Positions 50,000-56,710 of a stretch of 64,000 nucleotides of DNA are shown here, one piece after another; within the stretch, counting starts at the first letter, position 1; every line of letters starts with the position of its first letter. Source of the stretch: Streptococcus suis (lineage in GTDB: Bacteria > Bacillota > Bacilli > Lactobacillales > Streptococcaceae); NCBI RefSeq assembly GCF_024509525.1, contig NZ_JAMWEM010000003.1:1-64000 (forward strand), given 5' to 3'. The position numbers and the translations under genes are program-made. A model generated the notes under the pieces. The model was not told the DNA's origin, did not search any database, and worked only from the letters and a program-made list of their open reading frames with translations.

Positions 50000-50028
50000 A
50001 AATTACTAATCTCTAAAGTGTGTTGCAA

Positions 50029-50216
50029 TTAATTTGTGAATGATAATCGGAACAATTCCTTGAGTTTTTGGTATTTTTTGTAGGTATCATCAGTATAGTG
50101 TCTGTTTACATAGCGATGTTTAAAATGCAGATAAAGGAGTTCATGTAATTTTGCTTTTATCGTGATGTCGAAATAGATACCTTCTTCTTGGATTCTGGAA
50201 CTCTAGTTATCAATGA
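50029..50216 (-). pseudogene. Relic of an AraC-family regulator
   Basis: On the minus strand an open segment reads IQEEGIYFDITIKAKLHEL ... YTDDTYKKYQKLKELFRLSFTN before a stop at 50029-50031. This resembles the linker between the cupin and HTH domains of AraC-type regulators (TIKAKLHELLYLL...). Both the sensor start and the HTH domain are missing, so it is a fragment. Confidence 0.5.
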
Positions 50217-50268
50217 ACTTGTTGCACTTGACTTTACAACGTGCGATACAAAAAATGCACTAAAATAC

Positions 50269-50298
50269 TTGAAAAATCGGGGGGGGGTGGGGTATAAT
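50269..50298 (+). promoter_or_regulatory. Promoter with a G9 tract in the spacer
   Basis: TTGAAA (50269-50274) and TATAAT (50293-50298) are separated by 18 bp. The spacer contains nine consecutive G (50279-50287), then T and four more G. Slippage in the G run would change spacer length (17, 18, 19) and so promoter strength. It drives the LPXTG protein gene at 50393 with a leader of about 90 nt. Confidence 0.7.
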
Positions 50299-50392
50299 TA
50301 ACGCAGGGTCTTGGTGACTTGAAACTAGGGAAAACTGATTTTTTGAACGCTTCTTTTTTCTCTGGTAATATTTATTCAAAAGGAGTGACGAT

Positions 50393-52993
50393 ATGAATCG
50401 TTCGAAAAAGAAATCATTTGATTGGTATGGAGTGCGCCAGCGGTTCTCTATCCGTAAATATCATATTGGTGCTGCAAGTGTTCTGTTAGGTACGACCTTG
50501 GTTCTTGGTACAGGAACGATTGTAAGCGCTGAAACAGGAGTCAATGGGGATGGAGATTCAAACGGGCAAATTGTACCTGTAAATAATGATGGGATATCCG
50601 ATGGCACGCAGCCACAAGGGGATAATCAAGGGAACAATAGCTCAGGAGTTCAGACTGGTAATACAACAAACTCAACTGCGAATGTCCAGCCTGCAAATGA
50701 TACAGGTTCGGAAAGTGGCCAACCAGTAGTAAACCCACGTACAATGGCTCTGACACCAGAAGGAGATGGTTTGACTAACCAACCTGTTGCCGATCCAATT
50801 ATGATAATCCCAAGTTCTGCATCGGAAACAGCACCTCAGGGTTACGTAACTGTAACATTTGAAGGAAATCAGTATACTAGAGGTTTCGCATTAGGTAATC
50901 AAACGGGCTCTTTGGTAAAAGTATTTGTCAAAAATGATGTGACATGGGGAACATTGTTAGATGACCCTGCTTGGCAATGGCCGACTGTAAAAACAGATCC
51001 AGGCGACACGGTTGTTGGTTGGGCTGTGAATATTTCATATAATGGTACATATAACCCAAATAATGCTTTTGCACGTGACAAGTATAAGGATACTGTTGTC
51101 ACTAATACAAAATTGTATCCAAACGTCGTTTATGAAGTTGAAGACGTTAATTATGCAACTAAAGAACAATATTTAGCGTTATATGGTTCAGATGATCGAG
51201 ATAAATGGATTATTATCACGTTTGATGCTGGTCAAGGTCAACTCAATGGATCAAAAACATCTAAAATGGTAGCTGTGAGCAATAATCTCTATCCTATTGA
51301 ATTTAGTAATAACAAGTTTAGAGAAAAAGTTGAATCGCCTACTCTTCAGGGACATACCTTTGTTCGTTGGCAAACAGATGCAGGTGACGTATTACCTAAG
51401 AGTGGTCCAATCACAACGGAAACAACCTATAAGGCACTGTATCTTGCGCATCCACAAAACAAGGTAGCTGTATTTGATAGTACAAAGTTAACAGATTCCG
51501 AGAAAGAACAGGTCAAGAAAAATATATTAGATGCAAACCCTGATTTAAGTACAGGGGTTGCGCCAGCCATCAAAGCGATTGACATATCCGATACTGGTGA
51601 AGCTACTGTAACATTTGATGATGGTACCGTAGTTAAAGTTTCATCCACAACTCTCACCAACGAAGACAAGGATACTGCTAAAAGCAATGCCAAAGCAGAA
51701 ATTGAAAAAGAGGCAACGGAAAAGAGTGATGCCATCAATGCCTCAAATCTCACTGAAGAAGAGAAAACAGCTAAGTTAGAGGAAGTAAACAATGCGAAGG
51801 CAGCAGCCGATAGCGCAATCGACCAAGCTAATACTTCTGATGAACTAAATCAAGCACTAACCAACGGTCAATCCGCAATTTCTGGTATCGACACAAGCAC
51901 AAGTGCTAAGAAGGAACAAGCTAAGCAAGAACTTAAAGCAGCAGCGGACGATGCTAAGAAAGCTATTGATGCAAACAACAACTTGACACCAGAAGAGAAA
52001 GACGTAGCTAAGAAAGCCGTAGATGATGAAGTTGCTAATGCTGAAAAAGCCATCGATGCAGCAACCAAAGCAGACGAAGTAGATGCAGCAACTCTTGCAG
52101 GTGAGAAAGCAATCGCTAAGCAAGACTTGGAAACAGCCTACAATGCTAAGAAAAATGAGATTGCCAACTCAGCCTTGACTGCAAAAGAAAAAGCAGCGAA
52201 ACAGGCAGAACTAGACCAAGCTAAATCCGCAGCAGACAGCGCAATTGATGCAGCAACAGATTATGCAGGCGTAACGCAAGCACTAAAAGACGGCAAAAAA
52301 GCCATTGCTGGAATCAATACAAGCACAAGTGCTGGAATCAATACAAGCACAAGTGCTAAGAAGGCTCAAGCTAAGCAAGACTTGGAAACAGCCTACAATG
52401 CTAAGAAAGCAGAGATTGATAACTCAGCCTTGACTGCAGGAGAAAAAGTAGCGAAACAGGCAGAATTGGATAAAGCTAAAGCTGACGCAGATAAGGCTAT
52501 TAATGCAGCAACAGATAATGCAGGTGTAGCTAAAGCTCTTGAAGATGGCAAAAAAGCCATTGCTGGAATCGACACAAGCACAAGTGCTAAGAAAGCTCAA
52601 GCTAAGCAAGACTTGGAAGCAGCCTACAATGCTAAGAAAGAAGAGATTGCTAACTCAGCCTTGACTGCAGAAGAAAAAGCAGCGAAACAAGCAGAATTGG
52701 ATAAAGCTAAAGCTGACGCAGATAAGGCTATTGACGCAGCAACAGATGATGCAGGTGTAGCTAAAGCTCTTGAAGATGGTAAGGCAGCGATTGACGCAAT
52801 CAATACAAGCACAAGTGCTGGAATCGACACAAGTACAAGTGCTGGAATCGACACAAGCACAAGTGCTATGAAGGCTGGTAAGAAAAATACAGTTCTTCCT
52901 AAGACTGGAGATAATGTTGGATTATCAAACATTTTGGGTGTAGCAGGTTTAGCTTTGTTGGGGACAGCAATTCGTAAAAAAAGGGAAGATTAA
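50393..52993 (+). CDS. LPXTG cell-wall surface protein with YSIRK signal and DUF1542-like repeats
   Basis: An 866-residue exported protein. RFSIRKYHIGAASVLLGT (about 18-35) is a YSIRK-type signal that targets the septum. A Gly/Asn-rich stretch follows, then a region with an InlB-type repeat (FDAGQGQLNGS ... GHTFVRWQTDAGD). About 350 residues of DUF1542-like helical repeats come next, with units of about 77 residues (231 bp, starts near 52370 and 52601 nearly identical). Octapeptides I(N/D)TSTSAG are inserted, and LPKTG, a hydrophobic helix and a KKRED tail end it. Sortase A should anchor it. The ligand is unknown; probably an adhesin. Confidence 0.92.
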   Translation: MNRSKKKSFDWYGVRQRFSIRKYHIGAASVLLGTTLVLGTGTIVSAETGVNGDGDSNGQIVPVNNDGISDGTQPQGDNQGNNSSGVQTGNTTNSTANVQPANDTGSESGQPVVNPRTMALTPEGDGLTNQPVADPIMIIPSSASETAPQGYVTVTFEGNQYTRGFALGNQTGSLVKVFVKNDVTWGTLLDDPAWQWPTVKTDPGDTVVGWAVNISYNGTYNPNNAFARDKYKDTVVTNTKLYPNVVYEVEDVNYATKEQYLALYGSDDRDKWIIITFDAGQGQLNGSKTSKMVAVSNNLYPIEFSNNKFREKVESPTLQGHTFVRWQTDAGDVLPKSGPITTETTYKALYLAHPQNKVAVFDSTKLTDSEKEQVKKNILDANPDLSTGVAPAIKAIDISDTGEATVTFDDGTVVKVSSTTLTNEDKDTAKSNAKAEIEKEATEKSDAINASNLTEEEKTAKLEEVNNAKAAADSAIDQANTSDELNQALTNGQSAISGIDTSTSAKKEQAKQELKAAADDAKKAIDANNNLTPEEKDVAKKAVDDEVANAEKAIDAATKADEVDAATLAGEKAIAKQDLETAYNAKKNEIANSALTAKEKAAKQAELDQAKSAADSAIDAATDYAGVTQALKDGKKAIAGINTSTSAGINTSTSAKKAQAKQDLETAYNAKKAEIDNSALTAGEKVAKQAELDKAKADADKAINAATDNAGVAKALEDGKKAIAGIDTSTSAKKAQAKQDLEAAYNAKKEEIANSALTAEEKAAKQAELDKAKADADKAIDAATDDAGVAKALEDGKAAIDAINTSTSAGIDTSTSAGIDTSTSAMKAGKKNTVLPKTGDNVGLSNILGVAGLALLGTAIRKKRED
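52307..52868 (+). repeat. 24-bp micro-repeats (INTSTSAG) in the surface gene
   Basis: The 24-bp unit GGAATCAATACAAGCACAAG plus TGCT occurs twice in tandem near 52310-52357. Near 52797-52868 three related units (one beginning GCAATC, two with GAC for AAT) lie in tandem. They disturb the otherwise 231-bp repeat period, and their multiples of three keep the frame. Confidence 0.8.
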
Positions 52994-53007
52994 CTATTTT
53001 CTTAAGG

Positions 53008-53119
53008 CTCTTTGTCAACTGTAGTGGGTAGACGAAAAGCTAACACCTAGAGAGGACGAAATTCGTTCTCTCTTTCTTCATGCGTACGGCGTGACGAGCC
53101 CTTGTTATTGGGCGGTTAC
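53008..53119. repeat. Insertion-sequence-end-like repeat upstream of hemW
   Basis: Begins CTCTTTGTCAACTGTAGTGG, carries an AGAGAG...CTCTCT hairpin with TTCGT at its centre, then CTTTCTTCATGCGTACG. It ends with GTTATTGGGCGGTTAC, whose exact reverse complement is at 59252-59267. The first motif resembles the ends of ISL3-family insertion sequences as I recall them. Confidence 0.55.
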
Positions 53120-53143
53120 AAAAGTCTAACAGTGTGCTATAAT
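53115..53143 (+). promoter_or_regulatory. hemW promoter, leaderless arrangement
   Basis: TATAAT at 53138-53143 ends only 7 bp before the hemW ATG, with GTTACA 17 bp upstream inside the end of the repeat. Transcription would begin at or next to the ATG. Confidence 0.5.
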
Positions 53144-53150
53144 AGTTGGT

Positions 53151-54287
53151 ATGAAAAAACGACCGACATCTGCCTATATCCACATTCCATTTTGCACCCA
53201 GATTTGTTACTACTGTGATTTTTCCAAGGTCTTTATTAAGAATCAGCCTGTTGATGACTATCTGGCAGCCCTCATGGAAGAGGTTAAGTTTTACGACCTG
53301 CCAGCCCTCAAGACCCTCTACATCGGAGGCGGAACACCGTCGGCTCTCTCAGCAGAACAGTTGGACTACCTCCTGACCAATCTGGAGGACTTGCTGGACT
53401 TGTCGCAACTGGAAGAATTCACTATCGAGGCCAATCCAGGTGACTTGACGGCAGACAAGATTGCAGTTCTAAAAAAATCCAAGTGCAATCGGGTGTCGCT
53501 GGGTGTTCAAACCTTTGATGACCGTATGTTGAAAAAAATTGGTCGCAGCCACAACCAAGCCCAGATTTATGAAACCATTGCAGCCCTCAAGGAAGCGGGT
53601 TTCCACAACATTTCCATCGACCTGATTTATGCCCTGCCTGGTCAGACTATGGAACAGGTGGTGGACAATGTCGCCAAGGCCTTGGAGCTGGACATTCCCC
53701 ACATGAGCCTCTACAGCTTGATTTTGGAGAATCACACGGTCTTCATGAACCGCCAACGCCGTGGCAACCTCCATCTGCCCAACGAAGATCTGGAGTCCGA
53801 TATGTTTGACTACATTCTTCAAGAGTTGGAGAAAAACGGCTTCGAGCACTACGAGATTTCCAACTTCACCAAGCCCGGCTTTGAAAGCCGCCACAATCTC
53901 ATGTACTGGGACAACTCCGAGTATTACGGCTTGGGTGCTGGGGCTTCAGGCTACATCGACGGCATGCGTTATCGCAACCGCGGCCCCATTCAGCACTACC
54001 TCAAATCCATCCGCGAAAAAGGCCATTCCCGCCTGCACGAAGAGTTTCTCAGCCAGACTGAGCAGATGGAAGAAGAGATGTTTTTAGGGCTACGGAAAAA
54101 AACTGGCGTGTCCATTGAGCGATTCGAGGAAAAGTTTGGTATCTCCTTTGAAGACCGCTACGGTCAGGTGGTCAGAGACTTGAAAAATGAAGGTCTCTTG
54201 CAAGAAGAAGACCGTTGGCTTCGGATGACCAAAAAAGGGTTGTTTTTAGGCGATACAGTTGCCGAGCGTTTCATTATAGAAGATTAG
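53151..54287 (+). CDS. hemW: Radical SAM heme chaperone HemW-like protein
   Basis: A 378-residue radical SAM protein. SAYIHIPFCTQICYYCDFSK near the N-terminus carries the CxxxCxxC cluster site, followed by YIGGGTPSAL, NRVSLGVQTFDD, SIDLIYALPGQT and GLGAGASGY. The family was once called oxygen-independent coproporphyrinogen oxidase, but HemW proteins bind and transfer heme; streptococci mostly lack heme synthesis. No ribosome binding site precedes the ATG and the -10 box is almost adjacent, so a leaderless message is likely. Confidence 0.92.
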   Translation: MKKRPTSAYIHIPFCTQICYYCDFSKVFIKNQPVDDYLAALMEEVKFYDLPALKTLYIGGGTPSALSAEQLDYLLTNLEDLLDLSQLEEFTIEANPGDLTADKIAVLKKSKCNRVSLGVQTFDDRMLKKIGRSHNQAQIYETIAALKEAGFHNISIDLIYALPGQTMEQVVDNVAKALELDIPHMSLYSLILENHTVFMNRQRRGNLHLPNEDLESDMFDYILQELEKNGFEHYEISNFTKPGFESRHNLMYWDNSEYYGLGAGASGYIDGMRYRNRGPIQHYLKSIREKGHSRLHEEFLSQTEQMEEEMFLGLRKKTGVSIERFEEKFGISFEDRYGQVVRDLKNEGLLQEEDRWLRMTKKGLFLGDTVAERFIIED

Positions 54288-54299
54288 AAAGAGGACACA

Positions 54300-55040
54300 A
54301 TGGGACTAACCTACCAAGAAAATTTCACCATTCCCTTTGATATGGTGGATGTTAAACAAGAAATCAAACTGCCTGACTTTATTTCCTACTGTCTCGGTGT
54401 GTCAGGTCGGCAGTCGGAAGAACTAGGTCGCAGTGACCTCTATATTTTTCAGGAATTTGGCTTGATTTGGGTGGTGACAGATTATGAATTAACTATTCAA
54501 AGCTTGCCCAAGTACAATGAAACCATTACCATTAAAACAGAAGCAGTTGCCTACAATAAGTTTTTCTGTCATCGGATGTTCTATATCTACGATGCAGCAG
54601 GCAATCTTTTGCTGGATATTCTCTGTTATTTTGTCTTGATTGATTTTGAAACCCGCAAGGTGGCACCTGTGCCGGAAGCCTTGATTGCTCCCTATCAATC
54701 TGAGCAGGTCAAGAAATTGCCTCGGGCTCCCAAGTATCAGTTCTTGGAAAATCCATCTGTTCAAGAATTTCCTGTTCGCTATTTTGACTTGGATATGAAT
54801 GGGCATGTCAATAATGGCAAGTATCTGGAATGGATGTATGAAGCACTGAGCTATGATTTTCTGCTCTGCCATGTCCCTAAAAAAATCCAACTCAAGTATC
54901 TCAAGGAGGTAGAGGCGACTAGCTTGGTAAGTTCGCGTATGGTGGCAAAAGCTGGTGTCAGCCAGCATGAGATTGTGGTAGATGGGCATATCCATGCGCA
55001 AGCTGTCATAGAATGGAGGGAATGTCATGGCGCAGGATAA
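54300..55040 (+). CDS. Acyl-ACP thioesterase
   Basis: A 246-residue double hot-dog protein of the bacterial acyl-ACP thioesterase family. LTYQENFTIPFDMVDVKQEIKLP leads in, and the second half has FPVRYFDLDMNGHVNNGKYLEWMYE with the catalytic Asp/Asn/His. It releases fatty acids from ACP. It lies 12 bp after hemW with GAAAGAGGA upstream. Its end overlaps the start of a NUDIX-gene relic. Confidence 0.88.
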   Translation: MGLTYQENFTIPFDMVDVKQEIKLPDFISYCLGVSGRQSEELGRSDLYIFQEFGLIWVVTDYELTIQSLPKYNETITIKTEAVAYNKFFCHRMFYIYDAAGNLLLDILCYFVLIDFETRKVAPVPEALIAPYQSEQVKKLPRAPKYQFLENPSVQEFPVRYFDLDMNGHVNNGKYLEWMYEALSYDFLLCHVPKKIQLKYLKEVEATSLVSSRMVAKAGVSQHEIVVDGHIHAQAVIEWRECHGAG

Positions 55041-55186
55041 GTGGTTGGAATGGTCCGTACGTTTACAAGCCTTGGCTCAGACTGGTTTGTAAAGATGTCT
55101 ATGATATGGAGCGTTTCGAAGAAATCAGACAGATTGCGGCGGAAATGTTGATAGAGCTGTCTAGGCAGCTTGAGAAAGAAAGTTAA
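55027..55186 (+). pseudogene. Relic 5' copy of the NUDIX gene
   Basis: The ATG at 55027 opens MAQDKWLEWSVRLQALAQTGL, nearly identical in DNA and protein to the start of the intact NUDIX gene at 59436 (MPQDKWLKWAVRLQALAQTGL). About 10 bp are replaced by two at the next position, which puts a stop in frame. Similarity resumes through DVYDMERFEEIRQI and fades at about 55160. It marks the original junction of the thioesterase and NUDIX genes before the 4.4-kb insertion. Confidence 0.9.
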
Positions 55187-55192
55187 ATAACC

Positions 55193-55216
55193 AAGGGGCA
55201 GTGCGCCCCTTTTTCT
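55193..55216 (+). terminator. Terminator after the NUDIX relic
   Basis: AGGGGC-AGTGC-GCCCCT followed by TTTTT. Confidence 0.8.
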
Positions 55217-55275
55217 GTTTGCGAGCTATCTCAACCCCCAAAAAAAGAAAGAACATTCCGTAGTTTTTTGAAATA

Positions 55276-55446
55276 TATAGTCGAATGAATTAGCTTTCAG
55301 ACAAGGAACTGAGGTGCAGGTTGCTAGCACAGCCTAGTGGCTGTGCTATGTGCTAGGTTGGAGATATAACTTGCAAAGCAAGTCACTTCTGCAGAGTACG
55401 GCAAGCCGAAAGTAACGATGTATCAAAGTTAATTCAAGTGACTATA
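55276..55446. repeat. 171-bp MITE-like element
   Basis: Terminal inverted repeats TATAGTCGAATGAATTA (55276-55292) and the complement of TATAGTCACTTGAATTA (55430-55446). Inside are a GCACAGCC-TAGT-GGCTGTGC hairpin and ACTTGCAAAGCAAGT. No ORF is present. The remaining sequence to 55780 is AT-rich leader, with a structured segment near 55700-55737 (GAGGT ... ACCTC around TACAATCCTTGTA). Confidence 0.7.
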
Positions 55447-55783
55447 GTTGTTTGAATTAGAAGTATGACAGCCTTAAGTTTATAGTGTCAGTAGCCCATT
55501 CTCGAAATAGTTTTAGAGTTCTCAAATTGATAAGTTTAGATATGCCTTATTTTTAATACATGTTGCTATATTAAGTGATTATTATTTCCTCAAAAATATA
55601 AGGGTATTTTTTTCATAAAATGTATGTTTTTACTGGAGTTTTTTTACTGGAGTATTTATTATAAATATGTTAAAGTTATAGTGTGTGTTCCTTTTTCACG
55701 AGGTCTTACAATCCTTGTAAAAAAGGACAACCTCTGATATATATGCTATTTATTTATTGTTTTTTTGGAGAGGAGGAGGTGTT

Positions 55784-56710
55784 TTGACAGAGAAAACGCA
55801 ACCATCTGTAACGGTGCTTATTCCTGTTTATAACGGGGAGGAACACATCGGAGATTGTTTGGATAGTCTATTGAAACAAAGCTATGATAATTATCAGATA
55901 CTGGTTGTTAACGATGGTAGTAGAGATAAAACTTTAGAAAAATTGCAACAATATCCTGTGAAAATTCTTTCCTATGAGGAGAACAAAGGCATTTCCTATG
56001 CTCTCAACTATGGCATTGACCATATCGATACAGATTATATCATCCGTATGGATGCAGATGATATATCCCATGTGGACAGAATCAAGATTCAAGTGGATTT
56101 TATGGAAAAAAATCCGCATATCTTTATGTGCGGCACTACGGTTACCGAAAACATCCATGGAGATAAGCAGGCAGACCCTCGGTGGAGGCTGGCTTTTGGA
56201 GAGAAGCAGGTAACAACCGTCAATGAATTGCGGGTGTTTTATCTGTACCATACCTATCTTTTGCATCCTACGACGATTTTTAGAACGCAGGAGTGGAAGA
56301 AAAAGGGCTATCGTTATGATTCACGATTTGACGGAGTGGAAGATTTTGAATTATACCGAAGGATTATCATGGAAGAAGAAGTGTATCAATTACATCTTCC
56401 ATTGGTTGCACTGACGAAACGACAGGGCAGTGCATCCGATGTAGGCGTGCGAAAAACCTTGGATCGATTGTATCAGGCGAATAAATATTTTTATGAAAGT
56501 TTCGGGCTGAGTAGTGATACAATACGACTGCTAGCAAAAACACTCTTCCCAAGGCAATATGGCACGACACAAAAAGAATTGGAAGAGATCGAACGATTCA
56601 CCTATGAATTGATGAAGATAGATTATTTTAATAAAAGAGTAAGACCGGATATTGTCCATGGATTATTCCGGTACTTATATGAGGAGGTAAAACAGTTTGA
56701 GAAAGAATAA
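55784..56710 (+). CDS. Family 2 glycosyltransferase
   Basis: A 308-residue GT-A enzyme. VTVLIPVYNGEEHIGDCLDSLLKQSYDNY is the nucleotide-binding start (in parts), VVNDGSRDKT follows, and RMDADDISHVDRI carries the DxD metal site. No membrane helix is evident, so it is cytosolic. A TTG start at 55784 is inferred from GGAGGAGG placed 6 bp upstream; no ATG or GTG in frame has a site. The adhesin gene starts within its last codons, which suggests that it glycosylates that adhesin or a linked surface polymer. Confidence 0.85.
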   Translation: MTEKTQPSVTVLIPVYNGEEHIGDCLDSLLKQSYDNYQILVVNDGSRDKTLEKLQQYPVKILSYEENKGISYALNYGIDHIDTDYIIRMDADDISHVDRIKIQVDFMEKNPHIFMCGTTVTENIHGDKQADPRWRLAFGEKQVTTVNELRVFYLYHTYLLHPTTIFRTQEWKKKGYRYDSRFDGVEDFELYRRIIMEEEVYQLHLPLVALTKRQGSASDVGVRKTLDRLYQANKYFYESFGLSSDTIRLLAKTLFPRQYGTTQKELEEIERFTYELMKIDYFNKRVRPDIVHGLFRYLYEEVKQFEKE

